Below are positions 28,050 through 36,036 of a DNA stretch of 64,000 nt, in pieces. This stretch comes from Arthrobacter oryzae (lineage in GTDB: Bacteria > Actinomycetota > Actinomycetes > Actinomycetales > Micrococcaceae): contig NZ_RBIR01000010.1 of NCBI RefSeq assembly GCF_003634095.1, forward strand, positions 78,811 through 142,810, given 5' to 3'. Numbering within the stretch: the first letter of the stretch is position 1; each line of letters opens with the position of its first letter. Under the pieces are notes generated by a model. It searched no databases, was not told the DNA's origin, and saw only the letters and a list, made by a program, of their open reading frames with translations. Made by a program: the position numbers and the translations under genes.

Positions 28050-28735
28050 GCCTGGCTCCGGTACGCGCCACGGGACGATCCGCCGTCAGGGTCTCCGGCG
28101 GGATCGACGTCGGCCTGCCCGGCCTCTCCCAGCAGCGCCGTGCGCGCACGGTCCAGTGCTCCGCGGAGGCTGGCGTCGAACCAGCCGTGCTGGTATTCCA
28201 CTTTCGCGTCGCCGCGGCCCAGGGAGGGGTCCGGCATCAGCGGCAGCCCGGCGGGCGATTCCTGCCCTTCCCGGCTGAGGACGTCGATGTCCGCCGGGTG
28301 GAGACGGATGGCCAGCATCGTGGCGGCGTCGTTTCCGGTCAGCGCGCGGGCCAGGGCGGCGCGTGCGGTCCGCGTCCCCTCGGCCAGTTCGTAACCGAGG
28401 ATGGCCTCGGCCAGTTCCAACGCCGTGCGGGCCAGGATTTCTTCGGCGTCCTGGAGGGCCTGGACGTTGCGGTGCGCGAAGTCGGTCCGCGCCACGGCGA
28501 GGGCGCGGACGGCACGGTCCAGGTCCTGCTGTCCGGCGGCCAGCGAGGCAGCCTGCTCGGCCGCCATCCGGTCCCGCCAGCGGCGCTGTTCCTTCGCGGC
28601 GGCGCGCACACCGGCGGCGTAGCCCGCGGCGTGGCCCTCGGTGTACCCGGCCTGGTCCATGGCCGGGCCGTTCCCCCGCAGTGAGGGAAAGACGATCCGG
28701 GCCGGGGCAGCGGCAGCGCCGCTGTCAGTAGACAT
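28046..28735 (-). CDS. fliH: FliH-like regulator of the export ATPase
   Basis: 229 aa starting at MSTDSGAAAAPARIVFPSLRG; the longer open frame upstream is a shadow of fliG. The middle is a Gly/Ala helix (GYTEGHAAGYAAGVRAAAKEQ) with the G..EG...G pattern of FliH, followed by a V-type ATPase subunit E-like C-terminus (IRLHPADIDVL, VEYQHGWFDASLRGALDRAR). Binds and regulates FliI. Overlaps fliG by 11 nt. Confidence 0.88.
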   Translation of the reverse strand: MSTDSGAAAAPARIVFPSLRGNGPAMDQAGYTEGHAAGYAAGVRAAAKEQRRWRDRMAAEQAASLAAGQQDLDRAVRALAVARTDFAHRNVQALQDAEEILARTALELAEAILGYELAEGTRTARAALARALTGNDAATMLAIRLHPADIDVLSREGQESPAGLPLMPDPSLGRGDAKVEYQHGWFDASLRGALDRARTALLGEAGQADVDPAGDPDGGSSRGAYRSQA

Positions 28736-29741
28736 AGTCTTCCTCGTCCCCGCGCTGGATGGTGATCTGGCCGTCGGCCTCCAGCTCACGGATGGAGCGG
28801 ACCACCGCGGCACGGGCCTCCTCGATCTGCGAGGCGCGCAGCGGGCCCAGCCCGGCGATCTCGGATTCGAGGATTTCCAGGTTGCGCCCGGAGACGTTGG
28901 TGGTGATGGTCTCCAGGACCGGCTCGGAGGCACCCTTCATGGCGACTGCCAGGACGGCGGCGTCGAGTCCGCGCAGCACCAGCTGGACGTCGCGGCGTTC
29001 CAGTTTCACGATGTCGTCGAACGTCACCATCTGCGCCCGGATCTCCACCGCGAGGTCGGGATCGAGCAGGTCCAGGCCGTCCAGTACGGACCGTTCGGTG
29101 CCGGCGTCGGTCCGGTTGATGATCTCCAGCAGCGGCTGGATGCCGCCCACCACTTTGGAGGCCTGCTGGGACACGGCCGCGCCGCCGCGGAGTTTGAGGG
29201 TGTCCGCGACGATCCCGATCGCTTCGGGCGCGCCGGAACCCATGGTGGCGATGCTGAGGGCGACGTCGGCACGCAGCGTGCCGGGCAGCCCGGACATCAC
29301 GGCCGAGGCCTTGCGCGGACTGAGGTGGGCGAGAACCAGGGCGATGGTCTGCGGCAGTTCGCCGTCGATCAGGGCCAGAATCTGCACGGGTTCGATGTCC
29401 TCAAGGAACTCGAAGGACCTGCCGGCCATGTTGACCGTCAGGCGGTTCATGAGTCCTGCAGCCCTTTCCGAGCCGAAGGATGCCTCCAGCAGGCCCTCGG
29501 CGAGTTCCCGGCCGCCGCGGGCCTGGCGCGGGCTGGTCAGCGCGCTCTGGTGGAAGTCCTTCATGATCTGCTCGGCGACGTCCGGAGCCACCTTGCGGAG
29601 CTTGACGATCTCGCCGGCAATCTCCTCCGCCTCGGTGTCCGTGAGCTGGGCCATGACCTTGGCGGCGTTCTCGGGGCTCATCTGCATCAGGACGACGGCG
29701 GCCCGCTGGGTGCCGGTGAGGAGCGTATCGGCCGGTTTCAT
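28725..29741 (-). CDS. fliG: Flagellar motor switch protein FliG
   Basis: C-ring protein that touches FliF and the stator. 338 aa in three domains. N-terminal TGTQRAAVVLMQMSPENAAKVMAQL binds FliF, the middle carries EPVQILALIDGELPQTIALVLAHL, and the C-terminal torque helix is near residues 270-300 with charged residues (FDDIVKLERRDVQLVLRGLD). Overlaps fliF by 4 nt. Confidence 0.97.
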   Translation of the reverse strand: MKPADTLLTGTQRAAVVLMQMSPENAAKVMAQLTDTEAEEIAGEIVKLRKVAPDVAEQIMKDFHQSALTSPRQARGGRELAEGLLEASFGSERAAGLMNRLTVNMAGRSFEFLEDIEPVQILALIDGELPQTIALVLAHLSPRKASAVMSGLPGTLRADVALSIATMGSGAPEAIGIVADTLKLRGGAAVSQQASKVVGGIQPLLEIINRTDAGTERSVLDGLDLLDPDLAVEIRAQMVTFDDIVKLERRDVQLVLRGLDAAVLAVAMKGASEPVLETITTNVSGRNLEILESEIAGLGPLRASQIEEARAAVVRSIRELEADGQITIQRGDEEDYVY

Positions 29742-31348
29742 GCCGGTTGCCTGTCATCCATGAGGCTGCGCAGGTAATCGGCGGCCCGTTCCGGGTTGGC
29801 GGCGACCATGCTGTCGATCTCGACCCGGCGGCGCTCGGACTCGAGCTGTTCGGTGCTCGGACCCGGAAGCGGAGGCAGGGCCGTGATGGGGATGGCCGAG
29901 GTCTCGGGCGCGGGCGGAAGCGCCACCACCGGCGGGGCCACCGGCATGATCTGCAGGTCCAGGCGTTCGCCAAGGTCCACAGGCTCGCGCTTCTGGCGGC
30001 GGCGCAGGATGATCGTGACCACCAGCGCCAGAATCAGCAGGCCGAGCAGGATGCTGCCGGCGGTGATGATGGTGGAGAAGAACGCGGCCTGCTTTTCCGC
30101 CTCGGCGTTGGCCTGGGCCTCCGCGAGCGCTTTTGCGGCGTTATCGGCCGCGGCAGTGCTGAACGGCACCACCTCAACGGTGACGACGTCGCCCCGCGTG
30201 GTGTCCACGCCGGCTGCGGAGGTGACGAGGTTCTTCAGCGAGGCGAGGTTCAGGCCGCCGGCGGCGGCCTGGCTGACCCCTACGGAAATCGTCTGCCGCT
30301 TCACGGCCCCGGCCGGGATGAGCCGGTCCTCGGTGACCTTGTTGACGGCATTGTTCTTGGTGGCGGTGGTGGAATCGAAGTTGCCGTTCCCGCTCGTGCC
30401 GCTGGGGACAGCGATGTTGTCCGGACCCAGCACACCCGCGGCCCCTCCCCCGGTTCCGGTGTACTTCTCGGTCTTGGAGGACTCGCTGAGCGGCAACGCG
30501 CCGGCGGTGTTGGAGAAGGTCTCGCTCTTCTGCTGCGCGGATTCTCCGGTGACGTCGGCGGCCACCGCGACGGTGGAGTTGCCCGGGCCCACCACGCGGT
30601 CCAGGACCGCCTTCACGGCGTCGGACGTGCGGTTCTCGTAATCGGAGGCCTGCTTGGAGGTCGAACCCGTCGCCCCGCCGCCGACTGTGGAGAGCACGTT
30701 GCCCTGGGAGTCGACCACCGAGACGTTGTCCGGTTTGAGGTTTTCAATGGCGGCGGAGGTGAGGTGCACGATTGCCTGCACCTTGTCGCTGGAGAGCGTG
30801 GCTCCGGCGGCGGTATCAATAAAGACCGAGGCCGTGGTGTCGGGAGTCTTGGACACAAAGACGCTCTTGTCCGGGATGGCCAGGCGGACGGCGGCGGTCT
30901 TGACGCCGTCCATGGCTTCGATTGTGCTGGCGAGTTCGCCTTCGAGGGCGCGCTTGTAGGTGACGGACTGCTGGAATTCCGAGGATGTCACACCCATTTT
31001 GTCCAGCAGGGAGTAGCCGGTGGCTGCGGCCGTCGGCAGGCCGGCGGAGGCCGCCTTGAGCCGCTCGTCGTAAACCTTGTCCTGCGGGACGAGGATGGTG
31101 GAGCCGCCGTCGCTCAGCTCGTAGGCGACGTTGTCCTTTTTGAGCTGGTCCACGATTCCGCTGGCGTCGGTGCTTTTCAGGCCGGAGAACAGTGGGGTCA
31201 GGGCGGGGCGGGTGAGCCAGGCGGACAGGGCCACGATGCCCACCACCAGCAGGGCAGCACCGAGCACGGCCAGGGTGCGCTGGCCGGCGGTGAAGCTCTT
31301 CAGGCCCGCGCCGAAGCGCTGGAAGAAGACGTTTATCTGCGGCGGCAT
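29738..31348 (-). CDS. fliF: Flagellar MS-ring protein FliF
   Basis: MS-ring and export-housing protein, 536 aa. TM1 near residues 25-47 (TLAVLGAALLVVGIVALSAWL), the ring-building domain with TPLFSGLKSTDASGIVDQLKK, TM2 near 425-445 (GSILLGLLILALVVTIILRRR), and a C-terminal FliG-binding tail ending AANPERAADYLRSLMDD. One-base overlap with fliE. Confidence 0.97.
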   Translation of the reverse strand: MPPQINVFFQRFGAGLKSFTAGQRTLAVLGAALLVVGIVALSAWLTRPALTPLFSGLKSTDASGIVDQLKKDNVAYELSDGGSTILVPQDKVYDERLKAASAGLPTAAATGYSLLDKMGVTSSEFQQSVTYKRALEGELASTIEAMDGVKTAAVRLAIPDKSVFVSKTPDTTASVFIDTAAGATLSSDKVQAIVHLTSAAIENLKPDNVSVVDSQGNVLSTVGGGATGSTSKQASDYENRTSDAVKAVLDRVVGPGNSTVAVAADVTGESAQQKSETFSNTAGALPLSESSKTEKYTGTGGGAAGVLGPDNIAVPSGTSGNGNFDSTTATKNNAVNKVTEDRLIPAGAVKRQTISVGVSQAAAGGLNLASLKNLVTSAAGVDTTRGDVVTVEVVPFSTAAADNAAKALAEAQANAEAEKQAAFFSTIITAGSILLGLLILALVVTIILRRRQKREPVDLGERLDLQIMPVAPPVVALPPAPETSAIPITALPPLPGPSTEQLESERRRVEIDSMVAANPERAADYLRSLMDDRQPA

Positions 31349-31653
31349 CAGGCCTGCATCCTCATGATCTCGTTGAAGGCGTCAACGCCCTTGTTGCGCA
31401 TGGTGGACATGAGCTCCAGCGTGACCTGGGCGCGGGTGGCGGCGAGCGTGGCGTTGTGGATGTCGTCCAGGTTCCCGGTGACCGCGGAGACGGCCAGCTG
31501 GTTCGACGTCGACTGCAGCTGCTGGAGGTTGTCCACGGCGCCGGTGAGTGAGGTTGCAAAGGCGGAGCCGTCCGTGCCGGCGGCTGCCGAAGTACCGCCG
31601 ACGTAGCTTGTGGGCAGCACACCCTGGACTGGGGCGATGGGGGCAACAGTCAT
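31348..31653 (-). CDS. fliE: Flagellar hook-basal body complex protein FliE
   Basis: 101-aa MS-ring/rod adaptor. FliE core at the C-terminus: NLDDIHNATLAATRAQVTLE followed by MSTMRNKGVDAFNEIMRMQ. The reading frame is open further upstream, but the ATG at 31653 shares its base with the flgC stop, and the protein from there has the family length. Confidence 0.95.
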   Translation of the reverse strand: MTVAPIAPVQGVLPTSYVGGTSAAAGTDGSAFATSLTGAVDNLQQLQSTSNQLAVSAVTGNLDDIHNATLAATRAQVTLELMSTMRNKGVDAFNEIMRMQA

Positions 31654-32045
31654 TAGGAGCGTCCAATCTGAAGGGCAGCCGTGTAGGTTTCGCGGGCGCG
31701 GTCCACAACCTGCGCATTGGCCTGGTAGCCGCGCTGGGCGATGATGAGCGCGCCCATCTGTTCGGCCATGTCGATGTCCGGGTACTTCACGTTGCCGTTG
31801 GCGTCGGCCAGCGGGTGGTCCGGCTGGTAGACGATCCGGCCCGCGGCGCTGCCGAGCTGGGTGCCTTGGACGTACACGCCGGAGGTCCCCGAGCCCGCTG
31901 CGGCCTCGACGTAGCGGGCCTGGAAGGCCGGCCCGGACGTGGCCGAGGCGTTGTTCATGTTGGCGAGGTTGTCCGAGACGGCGTCGAGCCACTTGCGGTG
32001 GACGGTCAGGGCGGATCCGGCGATGCCGATCATGTCGAAAGTCAT
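31653..32045 (-). CDS. flgC: Flagellar basal-body rod protein FlgC
   Basis: Proximal rod subunit, 130 aa. N-terminal GIAGSALTVHRKWLDAVSDNLANMN and C-terminal ALIIAQRGYQANAQVVDRARETYTAAL form the axial coiled coil; the middle has VYQPDHPLADANGNVKYPDID, typical of FlgC. Coupled to flgB and fliE by one-base overlaps. Confidence 0.96.
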   Translation of the reverse strand: MTFDMIGIAGSALTVHRKWLDAVSDNLANMNNASATSGPAFQARYVEAAAGSGTSGVYVQGTQLGSAAGRIVYQPDHPLADANGNVKYPDIDMAEQMGALIIAQRGYQANAQVVDRARETYTAALQIGRS

Positions 32046-32386
32046 TAGCTGGTCCTCAGTGCGGCACGAATAGCGGTGAACTCGTTGCCGGCGGCCTGGG
32101 CGGCGAACTGGAACCGGAGCACGGTGTCGATGTTGGACAGGGTCTCGGTGTCCAGGTTGACGTTGTTGCCGTTCAGCTGGGTGGGCTCCAGGGAATCCGC
32201 CGTCGTTGCCTGGACGCTGCCGTCGCCGGCCTGCACCGATTGGGCCAGGGCGTCCTCAAAGCTGACGCGCTTAGCGTGGTAGTTCGGTGTGTTGACGTTC
32301 GCGATGTTGTTCGCGATGGTCCGCTGGCGCAAAGCCAGCCCGTCCATGGCACTGGCCAGGGCGGCGGAAGTCACGGATTCGAGCAC
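32045..32386 (-). CDS. flgB: Flagellar basal-body rod protein FlgB
   Basis: Proximal rod subunit, 113 aa. Core ALRQRTIANNIANVNTPNYHAKRVSFEDALAQ is the FlgB N-terminus. The GTG at 32386 has AGGA about 4 nt upstream; the longer frame to 32470 would run into the FliA-type -10 at 32461 and is rejected. First gene of the flgB-flgC-fliE-fliF-fliG-fliH-fliI-fliJ-nlpC-fliK-flgD-flgE operon. The leader carries two ACGGA hairpins. Confidence 0.95.
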   Translation of the reverse strand: MLESVTSAALASAMDGLALRQRTIANNIANVNTPNYHAKRVSFEDALAQSVQAGDGSVQATTADSLEPTQLNGNNVNLDTETLSNIDTVLRFQFAAQAAGNEFTAIRAALRTS

Positions 32387-32414
32387 AGAGTCCTGCCTGG
32401 GAAAGGTGGGGGGT

Positions 32415-32429
32415 GGCCGATCCGTGGCC
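32415..32429 (-). promoter_or_regulatory. Candidate CsrA site, ACGGA hairpin nearer to flgB
   Basis: Minus-strand RNA GGCC-ACGGATC-GGCC: a 4-bp stem presenting ACGGA in the loop, 28 nt before the flgB start codon. ANGGA in a hairpin loop is the CsrA recognition element. Confidence 0.6.
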
Positions 32430-32436
32430 GGGAAAC

Positions 32437-32451
32437 GAGCGATCCGTGCTC
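32437..32451 (-). promoter_or_regulatory. Candidate CsrA site, ACGGA hairpin nearer to the flgB promoter
   Basis: Minus-strand RNA GAGC-ACGGATC-GCTC: another 4-bp stem with the same seven-base loop as the hairpin at 32415. The two loops are 22 nt apart, a distance a CsrA dimer can bridge. Confidence 0.6.
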
Positions 32452-32460
32452 TTACAGTGG

Positions 32461-32487
32461 TTATCGGCACTGCTCAGCGCCGCGTTA
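32461..32487 (-). promoter_or_regulatory. FliA-type promoter for the flgB operon
   Basis: Minus strand TAAC (32487-32484), 15 nt, GCCGATAA (32468-32461): a perfect FliA -10 and 3 of 4 at the -35. A start point near 32454 would give a leader of about 65 nt containing both ACGGA hairpins. Confidence 0.85.
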
Positions 32488-32532
32488 GGGGAAAATACGA
32501 CAGTTCTTCCAAAGATTTGAGCGGAGGGAACT

Positions 32533-32958
32533 TCAGCCGTTCACGTCGAGGTAGATCGCACGGGACGGGGCTCCGACGCCGGGCACCGAGGACACCGCCT
32601 GGAGCTGACGTGCCACGTCCTGCCGGACTTCTTCCAGCCGGCGGGACACGCGTTCCTGGGCCTCAGCCAGTGCTACGGCACGGCGCCGTGCGGCCGCCGG
32701 CAACTGCCCGGGCATAGACGGCGGTGACCAGCGTTTTTCCGGCCGGGGCTCCGCGACGGTTCCCGCGGGGACGGACAGCGGTCCCAGAGGATCCTTCAGG
32801 GTGCGCTCGGCGGCCTGGACGGCCATTTCAAGAACATCCAGGACAGCCAGCCACGCGGCCAAAGTGGTGTCCTGCGGGATAGTGCCGGGAAGGGGTGATG
32901 CGGCATTGTTGGGTCCGGTTCCCCCTAAGTCCGGTTCCAGATCGGTTGGGTTACCCAA
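32533..32958 (-). CDS. Unknown protein in the FliT position
   Basis: 141 aa, overlapping the fliS stop by 8 nt. I set the start at TTG 32958 because GGGAG lies 8 nt upstream; the longer frame above it is a shadow of fliS. Residues 45-65 (LAAWLAVLDVLEMAVQAAE) and 90-125 (ARRRAVALAEAQERVSRRLEEVRQDVARQL) are predicted helical. Small helical ORFs after fliS are often FliT-type chaperones for FliD, which would fit, but I see no decisive motif. Confidence 0.6.
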   Translation of the reverse strand: MGNPTDLEPDLGGTGPNNAASPLPGTIPQDTTLAAWLAVLDVLEMAVQAAERTLKDPLGPLSVPAGTVAEPRPEKRWSPPSMPGQLPAAARRRAVALAEAQERVSRRLEEVRQDVARQLQAVSSVPGVGAPSRAIYLDVNG

Positions 32959-33490
32959 AACCCAGGCTCCCTGTGCCTGCTCCGGACTGAGCGTTCCATG
33001 CCCCGGCGCCCGGGACGCCGGAGGTGAAGGCTGCGGCGGGGCTAGCCGCGGCGCTTCTGGGACCTGCGGTGGCAGCCGCCGGCACGGCGCCGGCAGCCTC
33101 GTGCCAGGCCTGGCGCAGGGGTTCCAGCAGTTCGATAGCTTCGCGGGTGAGTGCGGGATCGCGCTGGATGTTGGCGTTGACCAGGGCAGTGAAGGCGTAG
33201 TTATACAGCCCGAGCAGCCCGTCGGCCCCATCCCAGGCGTCGGTCTTCAGGGAAGAGATGAGTTCGGCGATGATCGCCTGCGCGTGCAGGAGGTTTTCCG
33301 AGGCGACCGGCCAGTTGGCGGCCTGCTGTGCGGTCTCCGCGCGGCCTAGGTCCAGCAGGAGCCGGTCGTAGAGCATGGTGAGGAGCCGCGCAGGCGGAGC
33401 CGAGAGGACGGAGTCTTCGAGGTACTGGTTCCGCTGGGCGGCGCCGAAGCCACCTGTGCCGTAGCCGCTGCCGAAGGGTGTGCTGATCAT
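32951..33490 (-). CDS. fliS: Flagellin chaperone FliS
   Basis: Binds unpolymerised flagellin in the cytoplasm. Residues 20-125 match FliS: YLEDSVLSAPPARLLTMLYD, LLLDLGRAETA and LLGLYNYAFTALVNANIQRD. The 179 aa include a 50-residue Ala/Gly/Pro tail beyond the usual 125-135. It shares one base with fliD. Confidence 0.95.
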   Translation of the reverse strand: MISTPFGSGYGTGGFGAAQRNQYLEDSVLSAPPARLLTMLYDRLLLDLGRAETAQQAANWPVASENLLHAQAIIAELISSLKTDAWDGADGLLGLYNYAFTALVNANIQRDPALTREAIELLEPLRQAWHEAAGAVPAAATAGPRSAAASPAAAFTSGVPGAGAWNAQSGAGTGSLGFG

Positions 33491-34818
33491 TACTTGGCGC
33501 TCCCGCTGGAGAGGCCTGCGAGCTGCGAGGACAGCCAGGTTTGTTGCGCCTTCATGTTGCTCATTGCCACTTCAAGAGCCGAATAGGTGCTCTTCAGGGT
33601 CGCTTGGCGGTCTGCGAGCCGGGTGTCCCAGTTGCTGATCTGGTCGGCCAGGTCACTGACCTCGGACTGCTGGCCTTTGATTGTGGTGGTCAGCGTGCCC
33701 GAATACGGGTCCGAGGCCGCGCTGGCTGCGGACGCGATGCGGCCGGCGATTTCCTGGACTTTGGCTGCCGTACCGGCGGGATCGGCGGCCAGTGCGGCAC
33801 CGAACTTGGTGGCGTCGAACTCCATCGTGCCGGTCTTTGTGATGCTGATGCCGATTTCAGAGGGCGACCGCGGCGGGGTTCCCACAGGCAAAGATGCGGC
33901 GGAGAGAATGTCCTGGTTCACCGTTCGGACCGTGCTGTCACCGGCGAAGACGCCTGCAGACGTGGTGGTGCCGGTGGTCGTGGTGCTGGTGGTGACGGCG
34001 GTTCTGCTGGCAACCAGCGCGAAGATGCCGTTGACCCCGTCCACCAGGTCGGAGGCGACCTTGGTGATGCCGGCGTCATCGCGCGCCACCGTCAGCGTGG
34101 CAGTCCCCGCGGTGACGTCCTTGGCGGTGATGGAGACACCGGGAAGCAGGTTGGTGAAGGTATTCGTGGACGAGGTCACTGTCTGCGCGGCAGTGGTGCC
34201 GGGCCAGAGGGAGACCTGCGCGTCCTGCGCTGCCTTGACATCGGTGTAGGTGGTGCCGGCATCGCTGATGGTGAAGGCGCCCGCGCTGCCGGACTTGGCC
34301 GCGGTGAACTGGATCCGGAAGTCGCCGCCGCCAACATCGACTTTGCTGGCGGTGACTCCGGAGCCGGAGGCGTTGACGGCGGAGACCAGGTCATCGAGGC
34401 TGCTGGACGCCGGCGTGACGGTGTAGTTGGCGCCGCCGGTGTTAATGGTCAGGGTGGTGTAGGGCCAGCCGGTCACGCCATTGACCTTGGGGGTGACGGT
34501 GACCTGGGTCTGGGCCAGCTGGGTGACCTGGAAGTCGAGCGATCCCGGTTTGGCCGCGGCGCTCGTCGTCGCGGCCACCTTGTCGCTGCTCGTGGTCGCG
34601 GTGTAGAGGTCAAGGGCGCCGGGCTTGGCGGCGGCCGTGGCCTGCGTGGCGAGCGCGGCAACCTTGCCATTGAGCCCCTGCAGGGCCGACACCATGGTCT
34701 GGACGTCGTAGGACTTGTTCTTGAGCAGGGTCTGCGGCAGGGCTTCGGACTGCATGATGGAGCTGATGAGCGCGGTGGTGTCCAGCCCGCTGGCCAGTCC
34801 GTCGAGTGAAATTCCCAT
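33490..34818 (-). CDS. fliD: Flagellar cap protein FliD
   Basis: Filament cap that promotes flagellin polymerisation. 442 aa; N-terminus MGISLDGLASGLDTTALISSIMQSE is the family signature, and the C-terminus ends in a heptad coiled coil (ISNWDTRLADRQATLKSTYSALEVAMSNMKAQQTWL). GGAGAGG precedes the ATG. No FliA-type promoter was found just upstream, so expression may be read-through from fliC. Confidence 0.95.
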   Translation of the reverse strand: MGISLDGLASGLDTTALISSIMQSEALPQTLLKNKSYDVQTMVSALQGLNGKVAALATQATAAAKPGALDLYTATTSSDKVAATTSAAAKPGSLDFQVTQLAQTQVTVTPKVNGVTGWPYTTLTINTGGANYTVTPASSSLDDLVSAVNASGSGVTASKVDVGGGDFRIQFTAAKSGSAGAFTISDAGTTYTDVKAAQDAQVSLWPGTTAAQTVTSSTNTFTNLLPGVSITAKDVTAGTATLTVARDDAGITKVASDLVDGVNGIFALVASRTAVTTSTTTTGTTTSAGVFAGDSTVRTVNQDILSAASLPVGTPPRSPSEIGISITKTGTMEFDATKFGAALAADPAGTAAKVQEIAGRIASAASAASDPYSGTLTTTIKGQQSEVSDLADQISNWDTRLADRQATLKSTYSALEVAMSNMKAQQTWLSSQLAGLSSGSAK

Positions 34819-34900
34819 CGCTGCCTCTCCTTGCTGTCGAATCCTGCTGTTTGGAACCTAAATGGTGGTGCGTTTGCCGGCGTCTAACTGGCTGCGCGTA

Positions 34901-34935
34901 AGGGCCGGACGATGGTTTTGCCATCATCCGGCCCT
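34901..34935 (-). terminator. Hairpin between fliC and fliD
   Basis: Perfect stem, arms AGGGCCGGA(C/T)GATGG, with a four-base loop, 80 nt after the fliC stop. No clear U-run follows on the minus strand, so it is probably a partial terminator or an mRNA-stabilising stem that keeps fliC output above fliD. Confidence 0.6.
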
Positions 34936-35014
34936 TTCGCAGTGATCGGGGGTGTCTCTTCGTCCGATCAGGGTGGCAGGCTGGCTCTATGACTGCCGGT
35001 CTGCCGGATCAGGC

Positions 35015-35878
35015 CTAGCGCAGGAGGGAGAGAACGCCCTGGCTGGACTGGTTGGCCTGGGCGAGCATTGCGGTGCCTGCCTGGGACAGGATGTTCGCCT
35101 TGGTGAACTTGACCATTTCCGAAGCCATGTCGACGTCGGCGATACGCGACTGGGCAGCCTGCAGGTTCTCGCCGGCAACGTTCAGCGACTTGATGGTGTG
35201 CTCCAGGCGGTTCTGGTTGGCACCCAGGTCGGCACGCTGTGCGGAGATGTTCTTGATGGCGGTGTCGATCTTGCCGATCGTGGTCTGCGCGTTGGTTGCG
35301 GTGTCCACGAGGAAGTCGCCAGCGGTCGTTGCGCTGGACAGCGCGCCCACAGCTGTGGTCACGTCGCCAACCTTGACGTCAATCTTGTCGTTGGCGGTTC
35401 CACCGGTGCCAACCTGGATGCTCAGGGTGCCGGTGGCGGAAACGCCGGTGCCGCCGGTGCCCTTGAGCAGGTCGATGCCGTTGAAGTTGGTGCCCTGCGT
35501 CAGGCGGTCCAGTTCCTTACCCAGGGAGTCGCCTTCGTTCTTGATGGCGGTACGGGCGTCGGCGTTGTTGGTATCGTTCGCACCCTGGACAGCAAGATCG
35601 CGCATACGCTGCAGGATGGAGTGAACCTCGGTCAGGGCGCCTTCAGTGGTCTGGATGACCGAGATGCCGTCCTGGGCGTTGCGGGCGGCCTGGGCCGAGC
35701 CGGTGACCTGAGCCTTCAGGCCCTCCGAGATGGACAGGCCTGCTGCGTCATCGCCGGCGCGGTTGATGCGCAGGCCGGTGGACAGCTTCTCCAGGGACTT
35801 GGAGAGATCGGTCTGGGTGGAGTTCAGGTTGCGGTAAGAGTTGTTTGCCGCAAGGTTGTTGTTGATAACGAAGCCCAT
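35015..35878 (-). CDS. fliC: Flagellin
   Basis: Filament subunit, 287 aa, a short flagellin with a reduced variable domain (residues about 140-190). D0/D1 signatures: GFVINNNLAANNSYRNL, LSTGLRINRAGDDAAGLSIS, then IADVDMASEMVKFTKANILSQ and ending SLLR. GGAGGA lies 7 nt before the ATG, with an overlapping ACGGA. Driven by the FliA-type promoter at 35939; a CsrA-like hairpin lies in the leader. Only one flagellin gene is seen. Confidence 0.97.
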   Translation of the reverse strand: MGFVINNNLAANNSYRNLNSTQTDLSKSLEKLSTGLRINRAGDDAAGLSISEGLKAQVTGSAQAARNAQDGISVIQTTEGALTEVHSILQRMRDLAVQGANDTNNADARTAIKNEGDSLGKELDRLTQGTNFNGIDLLKGTGGTGVSATGTLSIQVGTGGTANDKIDVKVGDVTTAVGALSSATTAGDFLVDTATNAQTTIGKIDTAIKNISAQRADLGANQNRLEHTIKSLNVAGENLQAAQSRIADVDMASEMVKFTKANILSQAGTAMLAQANQSSQGVLSLLR

Positions 35879-35884
35879 GGTATT

Positions 35885-35892
35885 TCCTCCGT
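35885..35892 (-). promoter_or_regulatory. Candidate CsrA site overlapping the fliC Shine-Dalgarno
   Basis: Minus strand ACGGAGGA: the Shine-Dalgarno GGAGGA is part of an ACGGA element. Binding here would directly block ribosome loading. Confidence 0.7.
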
Positions 35893-35911
35893 GATTGGGA
35901 CTGTAAGCGAT

Positions 35912-35927
35912 GGCCCATCCGTGGGCC
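35912..35927 (-). promoter_or_regulatory. Candidate CsrA hairpin in the fliC leader
   Basis: Minus-strand RNA GGCCC-ACGGAT-GGGCC: a 5-bp GC stem with ACGGA in the loop, 26 nt upstream of the second ACGGA at the Shine-Dalgarno. This two-site layout matches the known CsrA target in the Bacillus subtilis flagellin leader. Confidence 0.75.
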
Positions 35928-35938
35928 TTCAGGAGTAG

Positions 35939-35965
35939 TTATCGCCATTTAGGTTTCATGGGTAA
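35939..35965 (-). promoter_or_regulatory. FliA-type promoter for fliC
   Basis: Minus strand TTAC (35965-35962), 15 nt, GGCGATAA (35946-35939), one mismatch from GCCGATAA. It gives a leader of about 55 nt. Confidence 0.75.
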
Positions 35966-36036
35966 GGAAAAATCCCAAAAATGTTTTTCGGAACTCCGCT
36001 GCGGCGAATTCCGCCTGCTACCAGTCTTTTTACTGC

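Noticed and set aside
29747..31606. 619-aa plus-strand frame opposite fliF and fliE
   Set aside because: Antisense shadow with Gly/Asp/Val-rich sequence and no domain.
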